DNA of 64,000 nt, from contig NZ_CABVLM010000005.1 of NCBI RefSeq assembly GCF_902498845.1, positions 124,001-188,000 of the forward strand, given 5' to 3'. The stretch is from Pseudoalteromonas rhizosphaerae. Its GTDB lineage: Bacteria > Pseudomonadota > Gammaproteobacteria > Enterobacterales > Alteromonadaceae. Below the pieces are notes generated by a model. The model was not told where the DNA came from. It made no database searches and saw only the letters and a list, made by a program, of their open reading frames with translations. The number at the start of each line of letters is the position of its first letter. Position 1 is the stretch's first letter. Below are positions 29,008-38,925 of the stretch, in pieces. Both the position numbers and the translations under genes were made by a program.

Positions 29008-30141
29008 TTACTGGCCGCTTTCGCTACTTTTAAACTCAACTTTACGATGAAATGGCTTAGCGTACATTGCTAACACCAGTGGTTTTAGCTCATCTGGCAC
29101 ACGCGCCAGACGCATCTCAAATGCCTGAGCGTCGGCTTTATCAATCACCGCTTGTTTACAACCACCCGCAATGTAGTTCCCAGGATGTAAAAAAAACGAA
29201 TCAATAATTTGCTGATCAATGGTTTTTGCCAGCTGCTCTGGTGATTCACACCCTTCTTCAATTGGTTGCCCAAATGCTAAATGAACATGCCCTTTGGCGG
29301 TACTAAAACCTTCAACAATACTGGCAATATCTTCACCCGCTGACTTAACGTATTTACCATGATGTTGCTTATGATAAAGCTCTTTGGCTTTGGCTGTTGC
29401 GCAAGGTTCATATTGATATGAAATTGATACTGGTACAATTTTTAGCTCGCGTACATATTCAGCAAACTCTTTCTTTTGCTTACGACCATTAAGCTGCAAC
29501 ATTTTAAGTAGCGCAGGATCTGTTTGATCAAAGCCATCTTTAGCGCGGCCTTCTTTTTGTGCAATCCAAATTGAATCACCACCAGCAAGCGAATCGTAAA
29601 TATAAGCTGAAAGCTGCGATAGTGCTCTAAGCATTTCTTTTGGCGCTTTAACAGAGCGCTTAACAATAAAGCTTTTATTTAAACGCATCAGTTCGGTGAT
29701 ATAAGGGATTTGCAGTAAGTTATCACCGATGGCGATACGGACTGTCTTCATTTTATGGCTGAATAAGCCCCAATTAATTAACGCAGGATCAAGTACGATA
29801 TCGCGATGATTTGAGATAAACAAATACGCTTGCTTTGGATCAAGTTGATCCAAACCAGAAAAAGTCACCTCAGTTGTGGTGCGTTTTACCAGCTGTGCTA
29901 AATACTTAGCAACGATTTGTTGAACTTGCTCAACACTGTTGATAGCGCCCCACTTTTTACGTAACTGATACTTTACCAATGCTCTAGACAGCAAAGGTAC
30001 AGCTGATAAAAAACGCGGTAAGTTATATTTTGCAACTACATCAATAAACGCATTATCATCAATCAAACGTGCAACCGAAGCGGCTACTTCATCATCATTG
30101 TAAGGTCTTATATCTGCGTACTTGTCCACTGGCTCACTCAT
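29008..30141 (-). CDS. PlsC-like acyltransferase family protein
   Basis: A 377-residue protein with the glycerolipid acyltransferase motif N-H-R-D-I-V-L-D (H-x4-D) near residue 112 and a second block with K-E-G-R-A-K-D-G (E-G-x-R type) near 197. This places it with 1-acyl-glycerol-3-phosphate acyltransferase-like proteins, but it is longer than PlsC (~245), with extra N- and C-terminal regions, so another acyl acceptor is possible. It is a single-gene unit ended by the hairpin at 28961-28989. Confidence 0.8.
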   Translation of the reverse strand: MSEPVDKYADIRPYNDDEVAASVARLIDDNAFIDVVAKYNLPRFLSAVPLLSRALVKYQLRKKWGAINSVEQVQQIVAKYLAQLVKRTTTEVTFSGLDQLDPKQAYLFISNHRDIVLDPALINWGLFSHKMKTVRIAIGDNLLQIPYITELMRLNKSFIVKRSVKAPKEMLRALSQLSAYIYDSLAGGDSIWIAQKEGRAKDGFDQTDPALLKMLQLNGRKQKKEFAEYVRELKIVPVSISYQYEPCATAKAKELYHKQHHGKYVKSAGEDIASIVEGFSTAKGHVHLAFGQPIEEGCESPEQLAKTIDQQIIDSFFLHPGNYIAGGCKQAVIDKADAQAFEMRLARVPDELKPLVLAMYAKPFHRKVEFKSSESGQ

Positions 30142-30299
30142 TACTGCATCTTTAAAGTTAAAAAAACGGTGCGCTCATGCGCACCGTTTATATTCTATAG
30201 GCGATTATAACTCAGACAACCTAAAATGCGAACTAAGTCATTAATTTGGTCCATTGTTTATATTTTATAACCGCTAAAAATCTATTTAATAACATTCAA

Positions 30300-31538
30300 T
30301 TATGCAATGCTCTTACCAGTACTACGGTATTTACTAAGCGCTCCTTTAAGAACTAAACGCACCATTAACAGCGCTAAAATAGTACCACAGAGAAGGGTTA
30401 GCCAATGTGGTAGCACTTGATGTTCTTCACCTAATAATGGTGTAACAACAAAGCCAAATTCAGCCACTAAATAATCAGTTAAAAAGCCAAATATTAAAGC
30501 AACCCCTATTACACCAACTAAATAAGCAACTACTGCACGTTTACCAAGCTCATTAGCAACCACGCCAAGCGTTGCGACATTCGTGGCAGGACCCGCAAGC
30601 ATAAACACCAACACCGCCCCCGGCGATACACCGCTCAATAACAAACCAGCTGCAATCGGCGTTGATGCGGTCGCGCAGATATACATGGGAATACTAATCA
30701 CGATCACCACCAGCATAGCCAAAATACCACTGCCCCATTGGCTTAAAAATGACTCTGGCACATAAGTTTGCACTAAAGCTGCAAAGAACAAACCAATCAT
30801 TAACCACTTCATAGTGTCTGATAGCAATTTGTTACAGCTAAAACTCACTGCCTGTTTCATCTTTTGCCATTGACTAGCTGGTGCTGCACTTGTTGTATCG
30901 CAACAGTTAGTCTTCTCTTCGACCACTGCTGATTTCGTTGAACAACAACTTGCCTTCTCTTCGACCACTGCTGATTTCGTTGAACAACAACTTGCCTTCT
31001 CTTCAGCCGCTGCTAATTTCGTTGAACAACAACTTGCCTTCTCTTCAGCCACTGCTGATTTTGTTGAACAACAACTTGTTGTAGCTGCTCGCTTTTGCTC
31101 ATTATTAACTTCACTAGAGTGATCTGTAGTTTGCGTTTTTTCAGCATCACTCCCCACTAAGACACCTGCGACAATAGCACTACAAATCGCCGCTATTGGA
31201 CGAATTATTGCCATAAAAGGACCGAGTAGCACATACGATACCGACACCGAATCAACCCCAGTTTCAGGAGTCGATACTAAAAACGCAGTGGTAGCACTTT
31301 TTGAAGCGCCAGCACGTCTTAAACCAATTGCAGCGGGTATTACACCGCACGAACACAACGGCATTGGCGCACCAATTAAAGCAGCTTTCACTGTGGTCCA
31401 AAAACCTTCTTTACCTAAATGTTTATTTAAAAAATTTGCCGGTAAATACACATTTAATAACCCGGCAATGAGTAAACCAAGCATTAACCAAGGGGCAGAT
31501 AATAAAAATAACTGCCAAAAATTATTGAGTAAGTCCAT
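30300..31538 (-). CDS. SO_0444-type Cu/Zn efflux permease
   Basis: A 412-residue permease of the family typified by Shewanella SO_0444. Two blocks of four to five membrane helices carry conserved P-M-P-L-C-S-C-G-V-I-P (residues ~55-65) and S-I-P-M-Y-I-C-A-T-A-S-T-P motifs, both with Cys that probably line the metal path. Between the halves is a cytoplasmic linker of 14-residue Cys-Cys-Ser-Thr-Lys repeats, about five copies, probably a metal-gathering arm. The gene overlaps the end of the MerR regulator by 17 bases and is surely coexpressed with it. Confidence 0.88.
   Translation of the reverse strand: MDLLNNFWQLFLLSAPWLMLGLLIAGLLNVYLPANFLNKHLGKEGFWTTVKAALIGAPMPLCSCGVIPAAIGLRRAGASKSATTAFLVSTPETGVDSVSVSYVLLGPFMAIIRPIAAICSAIVAGVLVGSDAEKTQTTDHSSEVNNEQKRAATTSCCSTKSAVAEEKASCCSTKLAAAEEKASCCSTKSAVVEEKASCCSTKSAVVEEKTNCCDTTSAAPASQWQKMKQAVSFSCNKLLSDTMKWLMIGLFFAALVQTYVPESFLSQWGSGILAMLVVIVISIPMYICATASTPIAAGLLLSGVSPGAVLVFMLAGPATNVATLGVVANELGKRAVVAYLVGVIGVALIFGFLTDYLVAEFGFVVTPLLGEEHQVLPHWLTLLCGTILALLMVRLVLKGALSKYRSTGKSIA
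30880..31079 (-). repeat. 42-bp coding tandem repeat, CCSTK units
   Basis: Inside the permease gene, about five near-identical 42-bp units encode 14-residue repeats beginning C-C-S-T-K and ending E-E-K-A-S. Two central units are identical at the protein level, which indicates recent expansion by slippage or unequal exchange. The last unit is degenerate (C-C-D-T-T). Confidence 0.9.
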
Positions 31539-31935
31539 CGATGTCCTCCAAAGTGGTTAATATTGAACAGTTATCTGCGGGCTCTTGTCCGCCACAGCAC
31601 TTATCAGCTAACACGGATAATGATTGATGAAAACGTGTTAATTCAGCAATGCGCTCTGCGACTAAGTCACGCTTTTGTATTGTTAAGTTTTTAACTTCAT
31701 GGCAAGAATGCTGATGTTTTTTAAATTTAATTTGTAATAGTTCTTTGATCTCTGCCAAGCTAAAGCCAACATTTTTAGCACGCAAAATAAACTTCATTTG
31801 CTTTAATGCAGCTTCACCATAATCGCGATAACCGGCCCCGGTTCGACTTGATGGCGTTAACAAATTATGTTTTTCATAGTATCTTAGGGTATCTGTAGAG
31901 ACACCCAACTGATTAGCAAACTCACCTATTTTCAT
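31522..31935 (-). CDS. MerR-family Zn/heavy-metal regulator
   Basis: A 137-residue MerR-type activator. Start is ATG at 31935, not the upstream open frame, because family members begin M-K-I-G-E-F/L-A and a GGAGA ribosome site precedes it. The winged helix covers residues 1-70 (T-D-T-L-R-Y-Y-E-K-H-N-L-L). The metal loop has C-H-E near residue 80 and a late C-C-G-G-Q-E-P-A-D-N-C cluster, which resembles the zinc sensor ZntR. It is the first gene of a regulator-permease operon with its own long-spacer promoter. Confidence 0.87.
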   Translation of the reverse strand: MKIGEFANQLGVSTDTLRYYEKHNLLTPSSRTGAGYRDYGEAALKQMKFILRAKNVGFSLAEIKELLQIKFKKHQHSCHEVKNLTIQKRDLVAERIAELTRFHQSLSVLADKCCGGQEPADNCSILTTLEDIDGLTQ

Positions 31936-31971
31936 CTGTGTCTCCAATGAGTGTATTATCAACTGATGCCA

Positions 31972-32003
31972 AGTATAAACCTTAGAGTACACACCAAGGT
32001 CAA
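31972..32003 (-). promoter_or_regulatory. MerR-type promoter of the Zn/Cu efflux operon
   Basis: On the minus strand TTGACC and TATACT are separated by 20 bases, the over-long spacer typical of MerR-activated promoters. An imperfect dyad, ACCTTGG against TCTAAGGT, fills the spacer. It lies 37 bases upstream of the merR start and also faces the divergent dehydrogenase gene. Confidence 0.8.
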
Positions 32004-32037
32004 GCATTAAAATTATTTTATTTAATAAGGAAAGCGC

Positions 32038-32982
32038 ATGAATATTACCCTTCTCGATACTGCCACATTAGCAGGCACATCACTTGAGCCTTTTCAAACA
32101 CTTGGCAATTTCACTAGTTATTCACTAACCAGTCCAGCACAAGTATTAGCGCACAGTGCAGGCGCTGATGTATTGATCACCAATAAAGTGGTACTTAATC
32201 GCGAAACACTGGCAAAACTTCCTGAATTAAAGCTCATATGTGTAGCCGCAACTGGCACTAACAATGTTGATTTAGTCGCCGCTAAAGAGTTTGGCATTGC
32301 AGTTACCAATGTGGCCGGGTATTCAACACCTTCGGTTGTACAACATACCTTTGCACTGATCACAAATTTACTGGGTAATACTCACCGCTACATTGCTGAT
32401 TGCCAACAAGGGTTATGGCAACAAAGTGAGATGTTCTGCCGCCTTGATTACCGTTTTAATGATATTGGAGGTAAAACTCTGGCAATTATCGGTTATGGTT
32501 CGCTTGGTAAAGCCGTTGCGGATGTTGCACGTGCTTTTGGCGCCAATGTAATTATCAGTGAGCGTAAAAACCAAGTAACTAGAGAGGGCCGAACAGAATT
32601 TTACCAGGCAATAACAACAGCTGATATTATTAGCATTCACTGCCCTTTAACCGATGAAAGTCGTGATCTGATTGGTACTGCTGAACTTGCTATGATGAAA
32701 CCCAATGCCATTTTAATTAACACCGCTCGCGGTGGTATCGTTAATGAAGCTGATTTAGCCAACGCACTGAGCAATAATCAAATTGCAGGAGCGGGATTTG
32801 ACGTATTAAGCAAAGAACCAGCTGCGCTGGATAATCCATTGGCTGCTTATCGTGGGGATAATTTAATTCTGACTCCACATATTGCATGGGCCAGTGAAGA
32901 GTCAATCATTCGCTTAGTAAAGCAAGTCAGCTTAAATATTAGCGCATTTAGCCAAGGTGAAAGCTTAAATAGACTGGTCTAA
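32038..32982 (+). CDS. D-2-hydroxyacid dehydrogenase
   Basis: A 314-residue NAD-dependent 2-hydroxyacid dehydrogenase, probably a glycerate/hydroxypyruvate or broad-specificity enzyme. The nucleotide motif is G-Y-G-S-L-G-K-A-V (residues ~151-159). The catalytic triad appears as N-T-A-R-G-G-I-V (Arg), the Glu in the following helix region before P-A-A-L, and T-P-H-I-A-W-A-S (His). Divergent from the MerR operon with a 102-bp intergenic region. Confidence 0.92.
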   Translation: MNITLLDTATLAGTSLEPFQTLGNFTSYSLTSPAQVLAHSAGADVLITNKVVLNRETLAKLPELKLICVAATGTNNVDLVAAKEFGIAVTNVAGYSTPSVVQHTFALITNLLGNTHRYIADCQQGLWQQSEMFCRLDYRFNDIGGKTLAIIGYGSLGKAVADVARAFGANVIISERKNQVTREGRTEFYQAITTADIISIHCPLTDESRDLIGTAELAMMKPNAILINTARGGIVNEADLANALSNNQIAGAGFDVLSKEPAALDNPLAAYRGDNLILTPHIAWASEESIIRLVKQVSLNISAFSQGESLNRLV

Positions 32983-33144
32983 TCAACTAACTTTTAGTTA
33001 GTTACGCTATACAAGGTGGTTAAATGTAATTTACCGCCTTACAAAAAAACCTAATATATTGATTTTAAATAATATAAAACATTGGCCAGTTCTTTGCTTA
33101 CTAATAGACAAATTAAAATCAATATTTAGTATCAGGATAAAATA

Positions 33145-33525
33145 ATGAAAAAAGTACTTTTAATTGCCGCGCTTACAGCCCCTCTTCTTACTGGTTGTGT
33201 AATTGCAGTATCCGATGGTGAAGCAGAAACGCATTGGGCTGGTAATAGTTCGAGCTGGGAAGAACATCATCAATTTAATCGTGAAAGCATCTCGGGGCTC
33301 ACTTTAGATACCAGCTATCAAAATGTATTAAATAAATTAAAAACTCCCGACTTTACAGAATTATTAAAAAAAGACGGTGATGTATACCAAGTACTATTTT
33401 ATGCCACCCATAGTATTCACTCTGACGGAAAAATGACAAAAGATGAATGTACTCCACTGGTCTTTAAAAACGAAAAACTGATTGGTGTGGGTGATAGTAT
33501 TTATAATTCACTTAGCGCCATTTAG
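33145..33525 (+). CDS. DUF3192 lipoprotein
   Basis: A 126-residue lipoprotein (lipobox L-L-T-G-C, Cys at residue 18). The mature domain matches DUF3192 with its N-R-E-S-I-S-G-L-T-L-D and the late T-K-D-E-C-T-P-L-V-F stretch. Its function is unknown; the fold resembles small SmpA/BamE-like envelope domains by length and pattern, which is only an inference. A stem terminator follows. Confidence 0.85.
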   Translation: MKKVLLIAALTAPLLTGCVIAVSDGEAETHWAGNSSSWEEHHQFNRESISGLTLDTSYQNVLNKLKTPDFTELLKKDGDVYQVLFYATHSIHSDGKMTKDECTPLVFKNEKLIGVGDSIYNSLSAI

Positions 33526-33543
33526 ACACAAAACTAAAGCAGT

Positions 33544-33570
33544 AAAGAGTGGAGCATATTCACTCTTTAT
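33544..33570. terminator. Hairpin terminator between convergent genes
   Basis: AAAGAGTG pairs with CACTCTTT around a nine-base loop, followed by TAT-T on the plus strand; further weak GCA/TGC pairing extends the stem. It separates DUF3192 from the convergent response regulator. Confidence 0.7.
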
Positions 33571-33591
33571 TTGCTGTAATAACTGACTTTA

Positions 33592-34506
33592 CTAACTTGC
33601 GTCAATAACTCGAGCGATAATTTTATCGCGACCACTATCTTTAGCTTGATATAAACCTAAATCGGCTTCTTCAAGTAATATATGCTCAGCATAAACTTGA
33701 CCAAACTCAGTTGTAGCAACCCCAATACTTATCGTAATGTGAGCGGCATTGAGTGATGCTTTATGCGGTATAGCAAGCGCATTAACAGCATCTCTGAGTT
33801 TATTAGCAAATTCCAATGCCTCGTACTGGTTGATGTCGGGTAATACTGCAGCAAATTCTTCACCGCCGTAGCGCGCAACAAAGTCAGTACCTCGCTCACA
33901 CGCTGCAACTAATGCATGTGCAACACGTTTAAGGCAGTCATCCCCGGCACGGTGGCCATAACAATCGTTGTAACGCTTAAAGTGGTCTATATCTATTAAT
34001 AGCACCGATAACGGTGTACCAGCTCGACGGCTGCGACGCCATTCTCGCGATAAGCTTTCATCTAAATAACGCCGATTAGGTATTTCTGTCAGCCCATCAA
34101 TTGAGGCGAGCATTTCTAACAAATCATTTTTTTGCTTGATCAATAATTGATTACGCACTCGTGCACGTACTATTGCGGGACTAAATGGCTTAGCAATATA
34201 GTCCATTGCGCCTAATTCAAACCCTTTCGCTTCATCATCATGGCTTGTATTAGCTGAAATAAAGATAACTGGAATAGCGTGCGTAGTTGAATTTTCTTTT
34301 AACTGAATTAATACCTCATAGCCATTAATGCCGGGCATTACAATATCGAGTATAATTAAGTCAACCGCCGTTGATTTAACAAATGTCAGGGCTTTTTCAC
34401 CACTTTCAACTAAAAATATTTCGTGATCATTCGCTAATGTTTTTTCCAACACTAATCGATTTAATGGGTCGTCATCAACGATCAGTATTTTGGCTTTCTT
34501 CAACAT
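33592..34506 (-). CDS. Response regulator diguanylate cyclase
   Basis: A 304-residue two-domain protein. The receiver domain (1-120) has the D-D-D acid pocket at the start, the phospho-Asp in L-I-I-L-D-I-V-M-P-G and the K of Y-I-A-K-P-F. The GGDEF domain (~140-300) carries an intact G-G-E-E-F (~214) and the I-D-x-D-x-F metal site, so cyclic-di-GMP synthesis is expected. No classic R-x-x-D inhibitory site is seen five residues before G-G-E-E-F. It overlaps the upstream kinase gene by 32 bases, which marks it as the partner output. Confidence 0.93.
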   Translation of the reverse strand: MLKKAKILIVDDDPLNRLVLEKTLANDHEIFLVESGEKALTFVKSTAVDLIILDIVMPGINGYEVLIQLKENSTTHAIPVIFISANTSHDDEAKGFELGAMDYIAKPFSPAIVRARVRNQLLIKQKNDLLEMLASIDGLTEIPNRRYLDESLSREWRRSRRAGTPLSVLLIDIDHFKRYNDCYGHRAGDDCLKRVAHALVAACERGTDFVARYGGEEFAAVLPDINQYEALEFANKLRDAVNALAIPHKASLNAAHITISIGVATTEFGQVYAEHILLEEADLGLYQAKDSGRDKIIARVIDAS

Positions 34507-37500
34507 TTACTGAGCCTTGTATTTGAATGTATCTATTTACTTGTACTAATTCGAACTCTAACTGACTCAGGGATATTTGCCCTACGTCTGGTGTCTTACG
34601 TAGTCTACTTTCTAATTGCTGAGCGGTAGCACTTAGGCGATTAAAGCCAAGGTTTCCTGACACACCTTTAATACTATGCACTAATCGTTCCAACGCTTTT
34701 GTTTGCATCGGCACTTTTAATTGCTGCAGATGGCTTACACACAACTTAGCAAGTTTACCCAACATAACCCGTAGTAAATCATTATGGCCCGAGAATTGTT
34801 CTAATGCAAAAGAATGATTATAAAAAACAGCGCCGGTAATTTTCAGCTCATTTATCGCCGCTAATAACGTCGCTGCAACTACTGGTTTTGTTAAATGTTT
34901 ATTCATACCCACTGCAAGTGAGCGTTGCTCGTCAGCTGCTTCACAATGCGCAGTTAGCGCAAAAATAGGTAATTGCTGTTGATCATAACGTTGTCGCAAT
35001 AAAGCGGTTGCTTGCAACCCATCGACTTCTGGCATTTGAATATCCATTAAGATCAGATCAGGCATGACTTGTGCAACCAAATCTATCCCTGCCATCGCCG
35101 AATTTGCTGTCATGACATTAATATGTGCTTGGCTTAAGATATTACTAATAATATCTAAATTAAGCTGATTATCATCAATAACTAACACTAGTAAGCCCGC
35201 AACGTTGAGTTTACTCTCTGCCGTTGTCAGATTTACATCAGGGCGTTTAGATACCGGCTCAACTTGCTGTATTCGTTGTACTAATGCAGAACTTTTCACG
35301 CTGCACATTTGCATACCTTTAAGAGTAGGCAGCGGAGTATTTGGATCATTTTTAACAACATAAAGCTGCGTGTTATTACTCATCAATGCTGTTTTTATAT
35401 TGTCTCGCGTTATTACTCTCGGTAGATCAACGTCATTAATGATGATCCGCTGATAATCTGCTAATACAGCGTGGTCTGTTAATTCAGCTAACTCAGAAAA
35501 TTCTAGCGGTTTTAATGGCGCTAATGCGGCAGGTAAATTAATTCCCCGCTCAGAATGAATCACTAAAGTATTGTGCCAGGCGATAGGGTCGATTTGAGCG
35601 GCAACATTAAAGGTTATAGTAAAGAAAAACTCACTACCTTGGCCTTTATTACTGACAACTTTAATTTCAGCTCCCATTAATGCCAATTCGTGTTTGACTA
35701 TAGCGAGCCCTAGACCAACACCTTGATGGGTGCGAGTGAGTGATTCGTCGCCTTGCGTAAATGCGTCAAATAATCGACTCTGATCAGCTTTATCAATACC
35801 GATCCCGGTGTCAATCACTTTAAAACACAGGGTTTGTTTTGTTGGCGTCAATTCAACGGCTGTTATTTTCAAAGTGATACTGCCATGTTCAGTAAATTTC
35901 ACGGCATTGGTGAGTAAATTACCGAGCACTTGCTGTAAGCGAATGTAATCGCCGACTAACTGCGGAGCAATTAGCGGATCAATATCGATATTAAAAGCCA
36001 AATCTTTTTGCTGGCAGAGCCCTATTAATACACTCTCGCAGCTGTCAACAAGTGCAACTACAGCAAAATCAACTAAGTCTAATTGCACTTGGTTATTTTC
36101 GATTCGCGCAAAATCAAGCATTCGATTAAGCATGGTTAATAAACTTTGCGCAGCATTTTTTGCTTGAACTGCATGCTGTTGCTGCTGCGCTGTTAAGCCT
36201 TGCTGAGTTACCATATCAATAAGGCCTGTCACAGCATGCAGTGGCGTGCGTATTTCATGGCTTAAGTTAGCAATAAACCGACTTTTGGCCTCGGTTGCCC
36301 GCTCGGCATCTTGTTTGGCCTGAGTCAATGCACTGACATCTTGAATATGAATAACATAATAGTAAGGTGCTTGTTGCTCATCCCATACTAAAGAGACGCT
36401 CAGCTGCCACCAGCAATTTAGCTCTTCTTGTCCTAAAGTAAGGTGGTAAACTTTCTTTTTCTCACTCAGCAATAAAGCTAAAAGCGTTGCTATTTCTTGC
36501 CACTGTTGCTGTGGAAATAAATCCACTAATAATAAATCCTGCTCAGTTTTATCAATCTTAAAAATCTTTCGCGCAGTTCGATTAAGTTGTAATACGGTCT
36601 GTTCAAGTGAAAGTAAAATCACTCCATTAGCAGCATACTCTATGGCGCTGCGAAACTTAGACTCTGACGCTTTTAATGCCAAAAGAGCTTGTTGTTGAGC
36701 AGTTATATCCCGGCCAATCCCCATTGAACCTAGTAACTGATTTTGATCGTTATAAAATGGCGCGATGGTTAATTGAAATGTTTGCTGCTGGGTTTCAAGA
36801 CGTTGCTCAGCTTTAGTTTTTGTTGTTAAAACTTGTTGCTCTAATTCGCTGATCTGACCATTATCATCACTAATATCACATAACTGTAAGCCAACTAACT
36901 GCTCTTGCTCAAGACCTATGTATTGTTCATAAGCACGATTGCATCCTAAGAATGAGCCATCAATGTTTTTAAAATAAATAAGATCTGGCACACTATTGAG
37001 CATAGTATTCAATAATGCTAAGTGGCGTTCTTTAGCCTCATAACTGCGCGCGAGTTCACGGGTCTTTATTTTTACTTGGTCATCAAGTTCACTATTTGCC
37101 TGCTGCAATGAGTTTACCAACTGCTGATTTTTGTTAAGCACCCACTTAATTCGGCTAAACCACGGCTGCCAGTTTGCTGGTATATGATAATTTGAATAAT
37201 CTTTATAATGCTCCTCATTTTGCTCAAGATACGCCATTAAATATGTCATGGGTTTCACAAAAATACGCTGGCTTAACCATAACAAGGTACTGAACATCAT
37301 CACTAAAAACATACTCAAAAAAGTAAGTTCAATTAATACATCAGTTACAATCGGTGAGGCTAATTCATCATGTGATGCAAAATAACCCGCATAAATTGGT
37401 AGCTGCTTTTGCGCTTGTAAAAGAGTGAGATTACCCTGATTATCTAATTCTGCTAATGACGCTTTAGCTGAAGGCCAATACTCCGCTAATGGCGTGTCTT

Positions 37501-38260
37501 CTTCAATATCGTAAAGTGAGCTGATAATGACGTGCTGCGCACTATTTAAAAATATATATTCGCCACTGCGCGGCGATATTTTTTTTAGCCATTGCGATAC
37601 TGCCGATAAGTCATAAATCAAAATAATATAATCTTCACTGCCCTGCTCACGCGCACGCCCTATTGATAAGTAGTTTTTACCAGCCACCTCTACTATCGCA
37701 CTTGATGTCAGTGAATTGTCAGCCAGTGCTGGGCGCAACTGGCCATCCAATACTTGAGTTAACATTAGGCTATCTTCGTCACGACGACGTTTTATATAAA
37801 CAAAGCCTTGCTCATTAACATAAGCAACTGCCGATAAGGATTGAATTAACGATAATGCGGTATTAAAAGCAGGTCCCAAGGCGATCACTTGCTGCCATTG
37901 AGCTATCGCATTAGGAGTGGTTGAAAACTTACCTTGCCCGACAATTTCACCGCCTCCATCAGGGATTTTTCGGTAATAATAATTCTCTTGCTGATTAATA
38001 TCTTCAAGCCATTGCGGCTCAAATTGATACGACAAAGGTTGCTCGTATAAAGAGAACAGTGTGTTGATCAAGCCATCAGCACCATTCATAGCATGCTCAA
38101 CTTGCGCTGCTATATTGGCAAAATCCGCTTCACGTTTAGCAACGGCGCGATCTAATTTAATATTATATAAGTGTAAACATAATAGAAAAGCCACCAGCAG
38201 CGGCACAATAAGTGCCACAGCCAGTGAACGATAGTAATGTTTTAAAGGTAGAAAATTCAA
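34475..38260 (-). CDS. Hybrid sensor histidine kinase with REC and HPt
   Basis: A 1261-residue hybrid kinase. A periplasmic sensor region lies between membrane helices near residues 15-32 and ~305-325. Then come a coiled region, two PAS-type domains (~420-650), HisKA with S-H-E-I-R-T-P-L (~668), HATPase with N-A-V-K-F and G-x-G-L-G-L boxes, a receiver domain (phospho-Asp in L-I-L-M-D-I-Q-M-P ~1068) and an HPt domain (V-H-S-I-K-G-V-S-G-N ~1194). This is a complete four-step phosphorelay in one chain, feeding the cyclase encoded by the overlapping next gene. The ligand is unknown. Confidence 0.93.
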   Translation of the reverse strand: MNFLPLKHYYRSLAVALIVPLLVAFLLCLHLYNIKLDRAVAKREADFANIAAQVEHAMNGADGLINTLFSLYEQPLSYQFEPQWLEDINQQENYYYRKIPDGGGEIVGQGKFSTTPNAIAQWQQVIALGPAFNTALSLIQSLSAVAYVNEQGFVYIKRRRDEDSLMLTQVLDGQLRPALADNSLTSSAIVEVAGKNYLSIGRAREQGSEDYIILIYDLSAVSQWLKKISPRSGEYIFLNSAQHVIISSLYDIEEDTPLAEYWPSAKASLAELDNQGNLTLLQAQKQLPIYAGYFASHDELASPIVTDVLIELTFLSMFLVMMFSTLLWLSQRIFVKPMTYLMAYLEQNEEHYKDYSNYHIPANWQPWFSRIKWVLNKNQQLVNSLQQANSELDDQVKIKTRELARSYEAKERHLALLNTMLNSVPDLIYFKNIDGSFLGCNRAYEQYIGLEQEQLVGLQLCDISDDNGQISELEQQVLTTKTKAEQRLETQQQTFQLTIAPFYNDQNQLLGSMGIGRDITAQQQALLALKASESKFRSAIEYAANGVILLSLEQTVLQLNRTARKIFKIDKTEQDLLLVDLFPQQQWQEIATLLALLLSEKKKVYHLTLGQEELNCWWQLSVSLVWDEQQAPYYYVIHIQDVSALTQAKQDAERATEAKSRFIANLSHEIRTPLHAVTGLIDMVTQQGLTAQQQQHAVQAKNAAQSLLTMLNRMLDFARIENNQVQLDLVDFAVVALVDSCESVLIGLCQQKDLAFNIDIDPLIAPQLVGDYIRLQQVLGNLLTNAVKFTEHGSITLKITAVELTPTKQTLCFKVIDTGIGIDKADQSRLFDAFTQGDESLTRTHQGVGLGLAIVKHELALMGAEIKVVSNKGQGSEFFFTITFNVAAQIDPIAWHNTLVIHSERGINLPAALAPLKPLEFSELAELTDHAVLADYQRIIINDVDLPRVITRDNIKTALMSNNTQLYVVKNDPNTPLPTLKGMQMCSVKSSALVQRIQQVEPVSKRPDVNLTTAESKLNVAGLLVLVIDDNQLNLDIISNILSQAHINVMTANSAMAGIDLVAQVMPDLILMDIQMPEVDGLQATALLRQRYDQQQLPIFALTAHCEAADEQRSLAVGMNKHLTKPVVAATLLAAINELKITGAVFYNHSFALEQFSGHNDLLRVMLGKLAKLCVSHLQQLKVPMQTKALERLVHSIKGVSGNLGFNRLSATAQQLESRLRKTPDVGQISLSQLEFELVQVNRYIQIQGSVNVEESQNTDR

Positions 38261-38326
38261 TCTACAATCCGATGCTTGGCGCTAAATTTGTCAACAAGGT
38301 TAGCGAGCCAAGTGGGACTGCGCAAG

Positions 38327-38866
38327 TTATAAATTTTCTTCCGCAAACGATGCTAAACGGCTTCTCACCACACCATTTAAGTTAACCGTGGCGCTGCCTT
38401 CAAAATCTTTGAAGCGCTCCACAATATAAGTTAAACCAGAAGTAACAGGAGTTAAGTAGTTACTATCTATTTGCGCAAGGTTACCAGAGCAAATTAACTT
38501 AGTACCTTCACCACAACGGGTAATAATAGTTTTCAGCTGTGAGGCGGTAAGGTTTTGGCTTTCATCTAAAATGACCACGGCATTTTGAATGCTGCGACCA
38601 CGCATAAAGTTAACTGATTTAAACTGTATGTTTGCCTTTTCCATAATATAGTTACGGCTTGAAATAGGATTTTCGTCACCTTTGTGTAATACCTCTAAGG
38701 TATCGGTGATCGCAGCTAACCATGGTGCCATTTTTTCCTCTTCGGTACCTGGTAAAAAACCGATCGACTCAGCAATTTCAGGAGTATTTCGGGTGACAAT
38801 TACCTTATCGTAAATACCTTTTTCAACCACCATTTCTAAAGCACAGGCAAGCGCTAGTAATGTTTT
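38327..38866 (-). pseudogene. phoH: PhoH-family ATPase, 3' half, cut by element insertion
   Basis: Only the C-terminal part of a PhoH/YlaK-type ATPase remains. Reading back past the apparent ATG at 38833, the frame continues as K-T-L-L-A-L-A-C-A-L-E-M, the residues right after the Walker A glycines. At 38867 the homology stops: where a Gly codon is expected the frame reads Leu, Tyr, then TAA. The Walker B-like V-I-L-D-E-S-Q-N is intact downstream. The N-terminal PIN-like half and the G-x-G part of the P-loop are missing from this window, so the protein cannot bind ATP. The insertion end of the mobile element defines the break. Confidence 0.9.
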
Positions 38867-38925
38867 CAGGTATTATAATTTTAAATTAGACATACCGACC
38901 GACTGAGCGTAATCTTTATTTTTAA

